Below, in pieces: positions 43,697 to 51,904 of a stretch of DNA of 64,000 nucleotides (positions within the stretch are counted from its first letter, which is position 1; every line of letters begins with the position of its first letter). The position numbers were made by a program, and so were the translations under genes. Under the pieces are notes generated by a model. It was given only the letters and a program-made list of their open reading frames with translations. It was not told the DNA's origin and searched no databases. The DNA is from JAHZMA01 sp965205905 (GTDB lineage Bacteria > Pseudomonadota > Alphaproteobacteria > JABAAW01 > JAHZMA01): positions 186,001 through 250,000 of the forward strand of contig CBDBHZ010000001.1 of assembly GCA_965205905.1 (NCBI GenBank), in the 5' to 3' direction.

Positions 43697-46336
43697 ATGA
43701 AACACTATCTATTTATAATTTTAACGGTTATAATATTATCCGCTTGTGCTGGTGGCGAGGATGTAACTGCATCACCACCTACTGATACTAAAAACACACC
43801 ATCAATAAGTAATCTCTGCACTGGGGCGACACCTGCAACCCTCAATAGCAGAATTGAAGATTTTCGTAATCAAGAATATCATGCTTCAGGGCGTTATAAG
43901 ACTGAAACTGGTTTCTTTTTTGGTGATTATTTGGACTATGATGCAAATCGTAAGAGTGCGCTAGATGCGATTGGTGCAAGCACTGCCTATGCCTGTGCTG
44001 ATTTGGCAACTGATAGCACTGTTATGATTGGAGGTAAAGGACAAATTGTTTCGATATTAGATTCGGTTGTTGCCACTTCTCACCCTGAATTTTTGCGTGA
44101 TGGTGATGAATCAGTATTTATTGAAGGCTATAATGCGATTGACGGTAGCAATGATGTTACTTGCGATTCTACAAATTGTGGTAGCACACATGGTAGCCAT
44201 GTTGCGGGTATTATTGCCGCAGGTAAAAATAAAAGTGCAAATTGGTTTAACGATCTTAATATGCATGGTGTCGCCTATCATGCCAAAATCAAACCTGTTG
44301 CCATTTTTGAAGATAGTTCAAGAAATCCTAACAATAATCAGGGAAAAATAGCTACTGCTATTCGTGCAGGGGCGGGCATTGATAGTCAGGGTAATGTTGT
44401 TACCAAAATTGTTGCGATGAATAATAGTTGGGGACCTATTGCACAACCATCATGTGCAATAATTGATAACACAGCTTATTATGTTGGTCGCCCACCAAAT
44501 GAAGGTCTTCTCGAAACAGATTGTAGCACGATTCGTAGTCAAGAATATTATGTTATCGAGGCAGAATTAGTTGCATGGAAGCAAGCGGTTAATGCAGGCA
44601 CAGTGATTGTATTTGCGGCAGGCAATGATGGATGGAATACTGAAACTGGTAAGGTTAGAGTTTATTCTTCATCAAATTTAGCTAATACCAGTTTTGTTTG
44701 GGAAAGTAAGGTCTATCAAAATCAACCCGCTTGGCGAGCAACTCTCCCAGCCTATGATGTAAACCTAAAAAGTAAATGGTTAAATGTGGTGGCAACGGAT
44801 AATGATGGCGTTATAACAACATTTAGCAATGGTTGCGGGGTATCACAAAGCTATTGTTTGGCAGCACCGGGCATGGATATTCTTTCGGCGTATGGCAGTA
44901 GCGATGAATCTTATGAATATAATTCTATCAGTGGCACATCAATGGCGACACCACATGTAACAGGCGCGCTTGCAGTGTTAAAAGCGATGTATCCTAGCCT
45001 ATCAGGCGAAGAATTAACGCAGTTGGTGTTGGAAACAGCAACCTATATTAAAGGTGATACTGACGGCGACGGAGACAAGGATGCTGATGATGAAGAGACT
45101 GATAGTGATGGTGATGGCAAGCCCGATTATAATCCAGTCTATGGGCATGGCTTGCTTAATTTAGATGCAGCCAGTAATCCCGTTGGCATTACATTTGCCA
45201 CCACCAGCAACAATCAAGCCTTGAGTGCTGAAATTAAAGATAGTTCTATTACATTGGCAAGCCATTTCGGCACAGAGACGCATGAGTTAAAAGTAGGGAT
45301 GCGCGATAAATATAACCGCTCTTTCACCACCTCAATCGCGCAGATGACACTTGACCCTATCACTATCGGAATAGATAATTATATGGCAGAATTTACCAAT
45401 GAAACAGCAGTGAATACTCAAAATATTGGCGTGCAAACGCAAGTGAATTTCAGCAGTAGCGCAAGCGATACATGGATGAATTTGCAATATCAGCATGGCA
45501 ATTCTAATTTTGGCATCAGTTTTCATGATGGTTTTGCATTAAAAGCGTTTCCAGTAAATAGGCTTGTTGATGAAGCTGTTATCTTGCGCGCACACAATAT
45601 CCGCCCTGCTGGTAGCGATGTGGCACAAATGAATATGACGCATAGGCTAGGCAATAATCTATCGCTTTCTACTTACATTGCCACAGGCGAATATGATACT
45701 GAAAACAAATTTGATGAATTAGGCGCGGATATTTTGCTTTCTATCGGTAAAAATTCAATCAATCTAGGTGTTGGTAATTTGCATGAACATGACCAGTTTT
45801 TTGGCGCGGAAACCACAGGCGCGTATGGATTAGAGCAAGCGTCAGTATCGCAATTTGCTGATGTAACGGTTGCGCGTTCTTTAACCGATAAATTGACGTT
45901 ATCGGTTAATTATATCAGTTACAAAAATGATGTAACTATGCTTCATGATAGTTTCGCAAATATCGAAGGCTTAGAAGCGAACCAATATCAAATTGCTTTG
46001 CATGGTAGCAGTCTAATACAAGATGATGATAGTTTAGACATTGCGCTTGCCACAAAATTTGGCGTAACCGATGGTGATTTAATTCAGCATACCACTTTAG
46101 GCTATAATGGTAATGAATTTAATAATGTTACGCAATCTTACGATTTGGCAATTACAGAGCGGCATCAACAATTATCCGTAACCTATCAAGGAAAATTAGC
46201 AACAAAGAACGAGCACAATGCAAATTTATTAAGCGATAACCGCTTTTTCACCACGCTTATCATTGATAATAATCTGTATCATCAAGCGGGCGTTAATCAG
46301 GTGGAAATCATCACAGGCGTTAAAGTGCAATTCTAA
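43697..46336 (+). CDS. subtilisin-like (S8) serine protease lipoprotein with C-terminal barrel-like domain
   Basis: 879 residues. A lipoprotein signal MKHYLFIILTVIILSAC has a lipobox cysteine at 17. The S8 domain (about 110-490) has a visible triad: Asp122 (SILDSVV), His165 (THGSHVAG) and Ser415 (GTSMATPHV), plus the oxyanion region FAAGNDG. A calcium-type acidic repeat, DTDGDGDKDADDEETDSDGD, lies near 455-474. Residues 500-879 are beta-rich and end in VKVQF, as in autotransporter barrels; the lipobox plus barrel combination is notable. The signal peptide and 5' leader are nearly identical to those of the lipoprotein gene at 52927-55473. Probable role: surface or secreted proteolysis. Confidence 0.88.
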   Translation: MKHYLFIILTVIILSACAGGEDVTASPPTDTKNTPSISNLCTGATPATLNSRIEDFRNQEYHASGRYKTETGFFFGDYLDYDANRKSALDAIGASTAYACADLATDSTVMIGGKGQIVSILDSVVATSHPEFLRDGDESVFIEGYNAIDGSNDVTCDSTNCGSTHGSHVAGIIAAGKNKSANWFNDLNMHGVAYHAKIKPVAIFEDSSRNPNNNQGKIATAIRAGAGIDSQGNVVTKIVAMNNSWGPIAQPSCAIIDNTAYYVGRPPNEGLLETDCSTIRSQEYYVIEAELVAWKQAVNAGTVIVFAAGNDGWNTETGKVRVYSSSNLANTSFVWESKVYQNQPAWRATLPAYDVNLKSKWLNVVATDNDGVITTFSNGCGVSQSYCLAAPGMDILSAYGSSDESYEYNSISGTSMATPHVTGALAVLKAMYPSLSGEELTQLVLETATYIKGDTDGDGDKDADDEETDSDGDGKPDYNPVYGHGLLNLDAASNPVGITFATTSNNQALSAEIKDSSITLASHFGTETHELKVGMRDKYNRSFTTSIAQMTLDPITIGIDNYMAEFTNETAVNTQNIGVQTQVNFSSSASDTWMNLQYQHGNSNFGISFHDGFALKAFPVNRLVDEAVILRAHNIRPAGSDVAQMNMTHRLGNNLSLSTYIATGEYDTENKFDELGADILLSIGKNSINLGVGNLHEHDQFFGAETTGAYGLEQASVSQFADVTVARSLTDKLTLSVNYISYKNDVTMLHDSFANIEGLEANQYQIALHGSSLIQDDDSLDIALATKFGVTDGDLIQHTTLGYNGNEFNNVTQSYDLAITERHQQLSVTYQGKLATKNEHNANLLSDNRFFTTLIIDNNLYHQAGVNQVEIITGVKVQF

Positions 46337-46384
46337 CATATTGCTATCTGATTAAAAAATGCAAGCAGTTTTTTTGATGACGGT

Positions 46385-46567
46385 GCGTGTTTCAAGATTC
46401 GTCAATACAAGCATCTAGCCTGCCTCTATACATTATAATATGGGGGGCTTTGCGACATACGCTTTGCTGATTCTGGCGGTGCGCCAATCAGCTCGCGATG
46501 ACGCCCCCCCATACCCCCCACCGCTGTGCCAAATACTGGCGGTAGAGTGAGTCTCGGTTACTCAATA
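46385..46567 (-). repeat. GTCGCAAA palindromic element, copy B, with shared flanks
   Basis: The 250-bp gap after the protease gene is mostly repeat. On the minus strand, GCGGTGGGGGGTATGGGGGG is followed by the inner stem GCTGATT / AATCAGC (with a CTGGCG/CGCCA-type inner pair), then GTCGCAAAGCCCCCCATATT (about 46432-46530). The plus-strand flank ACTGGCGGTAGAGTGAGT (46535-46552) recurs at 55837-55854. GTTTCAAGATTCGTCAAT (about 46389-46406) is the reverse of the tandem-unit sequence. It lies between two convergent genes. Confidence 0.85.
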
Positions 46568-46586
46568 CTGGCATTGAATCAGTTGC

Positions 46587-47423
46587 TTACTCCATACCAA
46601 CATCAATAGGCGGCGGTGGTGGCGGAATAATCGCGCATTGTCCGTAATGGTTGAGGTCAATCGCTGGACCATAAAATTCGTGAATCGTCCCGCGACATTC
46701 AAGCGTTAAGCCCGTTAAATCATCAGGCCAATCAAGCTTGTGCTGTATCAGCAAAAAGCGGGTATCGATGGTGCGAATGGTGAAATCAGTCTGCCATTCA
46801 TCACCAAAATTCAGATAAACCACTTCCTTATGAGTCTCTTGTTTCTTCACCACATCGCGCACAATTCTATATTGCCCAATATGATTTTTGGCTTGTAGCG
46901 CATCAATGATAATCGGTTTTTTTGTCTGATTGCGCCAAACCCCGACCTTTTTTTCTATCCCGATGCGTTCTAAATCCCGCAAGCGTGATGCGGTTTCGTA
47001 ATCAAGATAAAACGGAAACATTAGCGCATGACCCGATTTAAGAAGCTCATCTACGATAAAGAAATCTGGCAGAACCTCAATATCGGCACGTAATTGCACA
47101 GCAGGCGATTGAACCGCTGGAATCACCTTAATATTTGTGCCTTTTTTGAGAAGTTTGCGTAAATGCTTGACACCTTCAGGGAATAAAATAATGCCATTCA
47201 GAGTGATACGCCTATCATTGTCTAAAATAATTTGCCCGTTTTTATTGGCAGGGGTTTTTACAATCGCTGAGAAAGGGGCGGCATTATTGTCGCCATAAGA
47301 AATAGCCAATGCTTTACTAATAAGGGAATTGGTAAAAAGCGCAATAGTAAAAAGAATAAAAAAAAGGGCAAGCAACAAGTGCATTGTTGAAAAAATGCGT
47401 TTATGTTTGCTTACCCTAATCAT
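46587..47423 (-). CDS. thermonuclease (SNase)-like secreted or membrane-anchored protein
   Basis: 278 residues. An N-terminal hydrophobic segment (about 12-40) is a signal anchor or uncleaved signal peptide. The rest resembles alphaproteobacterial SNase-like proteins: DNDRRITLNGIILFPEGVKH, FIVDELLKSGHALMFPF, an RDLERIGIEKKVGVWRN helix, and the C-terminal block GQYRIVRDVV...VVYLNFGDEWQTDFTI. The arginine/glutamate catalytic set of true staphylococcal nuclease is not obviously complete, so activity is doubtful. A proline run (IIPPPPPPI) is near the end. It is 2 bp downstream of the small coiled-coil gene, so one operon. Confidence 0.65.
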   Translation of the reverse strand: MIRVSKHKRIFSTMHLLLALFFILFTIALFTNSLISKALAISYGDNNAAPFSAIVKTPANKNGQIILDNDRRITLNGIILFPEGVKHLRKLLKKGTNIKVIPAVQSPAVQLRADIEVLPDFFIVDELLKSGHALMFPFYLDYETASRLRDLERIGIEKKVGVWRNQTKKPIIIDALQAKNHIGQYRIVRDVVKKQETHKEVVYLNFGDEWQTDFTIRTIDTRFLLIQHKLDWPDDLTGLTLECRGTIHEFYGPAIDLNHYGQCAIIPPPPPPIDVGME

Positions 47424-47425
47424 TG

Positions 47426-47683
47426 TTATATTTCTGCTTCACATTGCTTTATGGTTGCTTTAAATTGATTTATGCTTTCATTCCATTGCAATGTTTTTTG
47501 CTTTGCTTCGGCTATTGTCCGTTCCGCTTCGGCAATTTTCTGCTCTTCCATCACAATGTTATTCTCACATATCAAGATTCCATGCTCTGAATGCCTGATT
47601 TTTTGCAGCGCAACTTCAGGCGCACGTTGCCCTTGCTTTTTAGGTTCTCTTTGTTGGTCTCTCTTGCTTCCAGCATTAGTCAT
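47426..47683 (-). CDS. small coiled-coil protein of unknown function
   Basis: 85 residues, not recognised. A basic, Gln-rich head (SKRDQQREPKKQGQR) precedes a long amphipathic helix (about 35-85: VMEEQKIAEAERTIAEAKQK) with heptad-like spacing, so a coiled coil is likely. A strong AAGGAG is 7-8 nt before the ATG, which supports real translation. It is 2 bp upstream of the SNase-like gene and may act with it. No signal peptide. Confidence 0.65.
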   Translation of the reverse strand: MTNAGSKRDQQREPKKQGQRAPEVALQKIRHSEHGILICENNIVMEEQKIAEAERTIAEAKQKTLQWNESINQFKATIKQCEAEI

Positions 47684-47714
47684 TATCTTTCTCCTTTAGT
47701 TATAGATAATTATC

Positions 47715-47734
47715 ACACTCATTTTTATGAGTGT
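47715..47734. promoter_or_regulatory. perfect hairpin upstream of the coiled-coil gene
   Basis: ACACTCAT (47715-47722), four T, ATGAGTGT (47727-47734). On the minus strand it lies in the 5' leader, 31 bp before the start codon of the coiled-coil gene. It could be an operator or a leader hairpin. The ACTCAT/ATGAGT core also occurs in the stem behind pnp, 60 bp away. Confidence 0.6.
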
Positions 47735-47773
47735 AACTATCATAGCATAAGCACAACCTAAAGTATATATATT

Positions 47774-47814
47774 ATGAGCAATAACAGATAAAAATATTAC
47801 CTGTTATCACTCAT
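47774..47814 (-). terminator. stem-loop downstream of pnp
   Basis: Arms ATGAGTGATAACAG and CTGTTATTGCTCAT (minus strand) give a 14-bp stem with two G-U wobbles and a 13-nt loop. In the plus-strand RNA those positions become C-A mismatches, so the stem favours the minus strand, i.e. the pnp transcript. No strong T-run follows, so it may be a 3'-end stabiliser rather than a classical terminator. A smaller stem TTCTCTT-TAT-AAGAGAA lies at about 47837-47853. Confidence 0.55.
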
Positions 47815-47867
47815 GTCATTAGACTTAATATATCATTCTCTTATAAAGAGAAAAAATTAACTGCTGA

Positions 47868-50168
47868 CTACCGTCGCGAGAAACCGCCACGCCTGCCACC
47901 ACGATCATCGCGGTCGCCACCACCGCGTCTATCGCCGCCGCCATCGCGTCTATCACCACCGCCACGTCTGTCGCCGCCACGGTCGCCTCTATCACCACCG
48001 CCACGTCTATCATCGCGGTCGCCACGGTCGCGTGATGGAGGACCACTGCGTTTCGGCACTTGGTCTTCAATATCAGCACCGCTATCTTGGTCAACAACGC
48101 GCATTGAAAGCCGCACTTTGCCGCGGTCATCAATACCGATACATTTAATATATACTTCTTGGCCTTCTTGCAGATAATCAGTTACCACATTCACGCGGTC
48201 ATTGATAATTTCCGAAATATGCACAAGCCCTTCGCTGTTATATTGGAACGTAACAAACGCGCCAAAATCAACGATTTTATTGACAACACCCTTATAAATG
48301 GTGCCAACTTCAGGTTCAGTTACAATTGATTTAATCCATTCTAGCGCCTGCTTCGATGAATCGCCATCAGGTGCTGAAACAGTGATAAGTCCTGTATCGT
48401 CAATATCAATTTTCGCGCCAGTAGTTTCGCAAATCTCGCGAATTACTTTACCGCCAGTGCCAATCACATCACGGATTTTTTCCTTATCAATTTTGATATT
48501 GGTAAGGGTTGGTGCGAATTTAGAAATTGAATCACGCCCTGAAGTAAGAGTTTTAGCCATCTCACCTAGAATGTGCATTCTGCCTTTATTGGCTTGGGCA
48601 AGCGCAATTTCCATAATATCACGTGTGATTGACGTGATTTTAATATCCATTTGCAACGCGGTGATACCGTTTTCGGTGCCAGCCACTTTGAAATCCATAT
48701 CGCCCAAATGGTCTTCATCACCTAGAATATCAGAAAGCACGGCGTAATTATCGCCATCTTTAATCAACCCCATCGCGATACCAGCGCAAGGGCGTTTTAA
48801 TGGCACACCTGCATCCATCAGTGCCAGCGATGTGCCACAAACGGTTGCCATAGATGATGAGCCGTTAGATTCAGTGATTTCGGAAACAACCCGCATGGTA
48901 TAGCCAAAATCATCTTTGTTTGGTAACAGCGGACGAATTGCGCGCCATGCCAATTTGCCATGCCCAATTTCGCGTCTGCCCGGTGGGCGCATCGGCGATG
49001 CTTCGCCAACCGAATAAGGAGGAAAATTGTAATGCAACATGAAGGCTTCTTTATATTCGCCATCAAGCGCATCAACGATTTGCTGGTCTTGCCCGCTGCC
49101 TAATGTTGCCACTACCAATGCTTGGGTTTCGCCACGCGTGAACAAAGCCGAGCCATGTGCGCGTTCCAAAATACCAGTTCTGCTATCAATTTGACGCACT
49201 TCATCAGATTTGCGCTTATCAATTCGTGGGTTACCTTTTAGAATATCGCCACGCACAATGTCTTTTTCTACCTGCTTGATAATCATAGAAACATCTTTGG
49301 TCGCATCTTCAGGCATATCAGCAATCAGGCTAACAGCTTCAGCACGTAATTCGTTCAACATATTAGAACGTTCTGATTTATCAGTAACATTGTATGCTTT
49401 GCGGAATTTATCAGCCATGCCATCGATGATGGTTTTACGCCATTCGCCGATGATTGGCTTTTCAGCTTCAGGTTCAAATTTATCTTTGCCCGCTTCTTTT
49501 GCAAGTTTCTCGATTAAATCAATCACTTCGCATGATGCTTTATGCCCAAGCATAACGGCTTCTAGCATGGTTTCTTCCGAAAGCTCATCAACTTCCGATT
49601 CCACCATCAGCACGCCTTCTTTGGTGCCAGCAACAATTAAATCCAAACGGCTTGTTTTCATTTGTTCCGAAGTGGGGTTCACCACCAATTTATTATCAAT
49701 ATAACCGATTCTTGCCGCGCCAATAGGTGCGATAAACGGTGCGCCACTAATGGCAAGCGCCGCCGAAGCACCAATAATAGCAGGCACGTCAGGGTTATTC
49801 ACCATATCATGCGCTAATACTGTGCAGATAATTTGAGTTTCGTTGAAGAAAGTTTTTGGAAAAAGTGGACGGATAGGGCGGTCAATCAGTCTTGAGGTCA
49901 AAACTTCTTTCTCGCTTGGGCGTCCTTCGCGTTTGAAAAATCCACCGGGAATTTTACCTGCCGCAAAAGCTTTTTCTTGATAATGCACGGTCAATGGGAA
50001 AAAATCCATGCCCGGCTTTACTGATTTTGCATAAACTGCATTACATAAGATTTCTGAGCCGCCATAACGCACCATGACTGCACCATCTGCTTGACGCGCA
50101 ATCAACCCTGTTTCTATTGATAGTTGCCGTCCGTAATGGTCAGCTTCTTGTTTTGAGATTTTAAACAT
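47868..50168 (-). CDS. pnp: polyribonucleotide nucleotidyltransferase (PNPase)
   Basis: 766 residues: a 3'-5' phosphorolytic RNase of the RNA degradosome. There are two RNase PH-like domains (the first with GGFFKREGRPSEKEVLTSRL near 76-95; the second with FMLHYNFPPYSVGEASPMRP and GDEDHLGDMDFKVAGTENGI near 360-505). A KH domain (about 556-615: IGTGGKVIREICETTGAKID) and an S1 domain (about 622-692) follow. Residues 700-766 are an Arg/Gly/Asp-rich tail (repeats of DRRGGGDRGD type) longer than usual, encoded by a G/C-rich imperfect repeat at 47870-48040. It follows rpsO, the conserved bacterial order truB-rpsO-pnp. Confidence 0.97.
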   Translation of the reverse strand: MFKISKQEADHYGRQLSIETGLIARQADGAVMVRYGGSEILCNAVYAKSVKPGMDFFPLTVHYQEKAFAAGKIPGGFFKREGRPSEKEVLTSRLIDRPIRPLFPKTFFNETQIICTVLAHDMVNNPDVPAIIGASAALAISGAPFIAPIGAARIGYIDNKLVVNPTSEQMKTSRLDLIVAGTKEGVLMVESEVDELSEETMLEAVMLGHKASCEVIDLIEKLAKEAGKDKFEPEAEKPIIGEWRKTIIDGMADKFRKAYNVTDKSERSNMLNELRAEAVSLIADMPEDATKDVSMIIKQVEKDIVRGDILKGNPRIDKRKSDEVRQIDSRTGILERAHGSALFTRGETQALVVATLGSGQDQQIVDALDGEYKEAFMLHYNFPPYSVGEASPMRPPGRREIGHGKLAWRAIRPLLPNKDDFGYTMRVVSEITESNGSSSMATVCGTSLALMDAGVPLKRPCAGIAMGLIKDGDNYAVLSDILGDEDHLGDMDFKVAGTENGITALQMDIKITSITRDIMEIALAQANKGRMHILGEMAKTLTSGRDSISKFAPTLTNIKIDKEKIRDVIGTGGKVIREICETTGAKIDIDDTGLITVSAPDGDSSKQALEWIKSIVTEPEVGTIYKGVVNKIVDFGAFVTFQYNSEGLVHISEIINDRVNVVTDYLQEGQEVYIKCIGIDDRGKVRLSMRVVDQDSGADIEDQVPKRSGPPSRDRGDRDDRRGGGDRGDRGGDRRGGGDRRDGGGDRRGGGDRDDRGGRRGGFSRR

Positions 50169-50208
50169 TTATATTCTATTCCTTAAAAGTTAAATGTGGC
50201 AGCGTATA

Positions 50209-50475
50209 TTAACGGCGTAGGCCGAGACTTTGAATCAATGCTTTATAGCGTTCGGGTGTCTTGCGGTTGAGATAATGGAGTAATTTTCTTCTTTTGCCGA
50301 CCATTTGTAGTAGTCCACGCCGTGAATGGTAATCTTTTCTATGTATCTTAAGATGTTCGGTCAATTCAGCAATGCGAGCGGTTAAAATTGCCACTTGCAC
50401 CTCCACAGAGCCTGTATCTTCTGCGCCGCGCGCATAATCCTTGATTAATTTCTGTTTCTTTTCATTCGTTATCAT
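50209..50475 (-). CDS. rpsO: 30S ribosomal protein S15
   Basis: 88 residues, the standard length. ITNEKKQKLIKDYARGAEDT, then GSVEVQVAILTARIAELTEH, and HRKDYHSRRGLLQMVGKRRK are the family core that binds 16S rRNA helices 20-22. It lies between truB and pnp in the usual order, 40 bp upstream of pnp and 21 bp downstream of truB. Confidence 0.98.
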   Translation of the reverse strand: MITNEKKQKLIKDYARGAEDTGSVEVQVAILTARIAELTEHLKIHRKDYHSRRGLLQMVGKRRKLLHYLNRKTPERYKALIQSLGLRR

Positions 50476-50496
50476 AATTTGCCTCTATAATCGGTA

Positions 50497-51438
50497 TCAC
50501 ATATTAAAAACACGTTTCGGGGCTAGCATTCCATCTTGCAGTCTCACTATCGCGACAGGCTTTTCAGCAATCGACTCATTATTCGCTTCAACATTTTGGG
50601 GCTGTTGTGCCACCGCTATGTAAAGCTTATCTTGGTCGCTTAGAAAAGCATCAGCTTGAATATTGTTGCCAGATTGTAAGCGTAAAGCTTGCTCCTGATT
50701 AACATAAACCACCAAGATACCGTCCAGTGCTTTATGAATCGGTTGCATTATAGCGTGTATTTCATTACTTTGCATCATTTTTTCTATCTTTTCTAAAGAA
50801 AAAATGTTGTTTTCGTTAAAATGCCCGTATTCATTGCGTCTTAGCGCGTGTAAATGTGCATAAGTGCCAAGTTTTTGGGCAATATCACGCGCCAAACTTC
50901 GCATATAAGTGCCTTTGCCGCAGGTAACATGTAAAATTACATCATTATTTTCATCATTGCCGTGCAGAGTAATGGCGTTAATCTCAACCTCGCGCGATTT
51001 CATTTTAGGAGTCTCGCCAGCCCTCGCTAATTTATAGGCGCGTTTTCCGTCGATTTTGATAGCACTGAATGCGGGCGGGGTTTGCTGAATATTGCCGATA
51101 AATTCGGGTAGCACGGCATTAATCTCGGCAAGTGAGGGGCGATGATCGGATTGGCTGATAACATTGCCCGTGCAATCATCACTATCGGTGGCAATGCCGA
51201 AACGAATGGTGAGAATGTAAGATTTGCGCGATTGATGCAGATAATCAACGGTTTTGGTCGCCTCGCCAAGCGCGATAGGCAAAACGCCAGTGGCGAATGG
51301 GTCTAGCGTGCCACCATGCCCGATTTTACGCATGTTTAGAATTTTGCGTAAGCGGTAAACCACATCGCTTGAACTGTAGCCGATTGGTTTATCAACGGCA
51401 ATCCAGCTATTAAACGGATGAGTTTGAGATTTTTGCAT
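50497..51438 (-). CDS. truB: tRNA pseudouridine(55) synthase
   Basis: 313 residues from ATG 51438; the in-frame TTG at 51474 would add 12 residues and I see no clear Shine-Dalgarno for either. Catalytic Asp46 is in KIGHGGTLDPFATGVL. DKPIGYSSSDVV near 16-27 and the KGTYMRSLARDIA block near 180-192 are typical. It makes pseudouridine at T-loop position 55 of tRNAs. First gene of the truB-rpsO-pnp cluster. The C-terminal region (from about 235) matches the short second TruB domain. Confidence 0.96.
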   Translation of the reverse strand: MQKSQTHPFNSWIAVDKPIGYSSSDVVYRLRKILNMRKIGHGGTLDPFATGVLPIALGEATKTVDYLHQSRKSYILTIRFGIATDSDDCTGNVISQSDHRPSLAEINAVLPEFIGNIQQTPPAFSAIKIDGKRAYKLARAGETPKMKSREVEINAITLHGNDENNDVILHVTCGKGTYMRSLARDIAQKLGTYAHLHALRRNEYGHFNENNIFSLEKIEKMMQSNEIHAIMQPIHKALDGILVVYVNQEQALRLQSGNNIQADAFLSDQDKLYIAVAQQPQNVEANNESIAEKPVAIVRLQDGMLAPKRVFNM

Positions 51439-51524
51439 GGGGGTGATGATATAGCAGGTGGAGAAATTTTGCAAGCGTTTGTGTTGGGTAATCTAGCGAC
51501 ACGCACCTCCGCCCGTTTTGAAAC

Positions 51525-51660
51525 ACAGCGGTGGGGGGTATGGGGCGACTTCACCATAGCTAGTATTTAGCACAGCGGTGGGGGGTATGGGGGGCGTCAT
51601 CGCGTGGCGGTTGTCCTACGGACATAACCGCCAAAGCGTATGTCGCAAAGCCCCCGCATA
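51525..51660 (+). repeat. GTCGCAAA palindromic element, copy C and a partial copy
   Basis: A partial unit (AAACACAGCGGTGGGGGGTA, 51530-51549) is followed by a full copy at about 51571-51660. The copy runs CAGCGGTGGGGGGTATGGGG, GCGTC, an inner stem GGCGGTT/AACCGCC with a further GTCC/GGAC step, and GTCGCAAAGCCCCCGCATAA. It fills much of the 466-bp gap between truB and the membrane-protein gene. Confidence 0.85.
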
Positions 51661-51715
51661 AATTAATGAATTCGCACCCCCTTAAATAATAATGTGTTGA
51701 GGCAGGCACGGTTTT

Positions 51716-51836
51716 TGTGCTGACGAATCTTGAAACATACTCCTCACTTTCGTCGTTCCGTGCCAATGCCGATAGGCATTGTAAGAGACACGGAATCCAT
51801 ATGCGATGCCCGTAGGGTATCGTTCAAAAAGCGAAT
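51716..51836 (+). repeat. GGAATCC hairpin-cassette element with one 34-bp-type unit
   Basis: TGTGCTGACGAATCTTGAAA (51718-51737) is one unit of the tandem repeat type. It is followed by TTTCGTCGTTCC, hairpin GTGCCAATGCC / GGCATTG (imperfect outer closure), the joint CACGGAATCCATATG, hairpin CGATGCCC-GTA-GGGTATCG, and TTCAAAAAGCGAA. The joints equal those of 43391-43472; both stems differ. Confidence 0.85.
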
Positions 51837-51904
51837 ACACCGCGCTTTTTATTATGCAAATAATATGCTATGATAGCGTGTGAAAAATGATGAGAGGAAA
51901 GATA

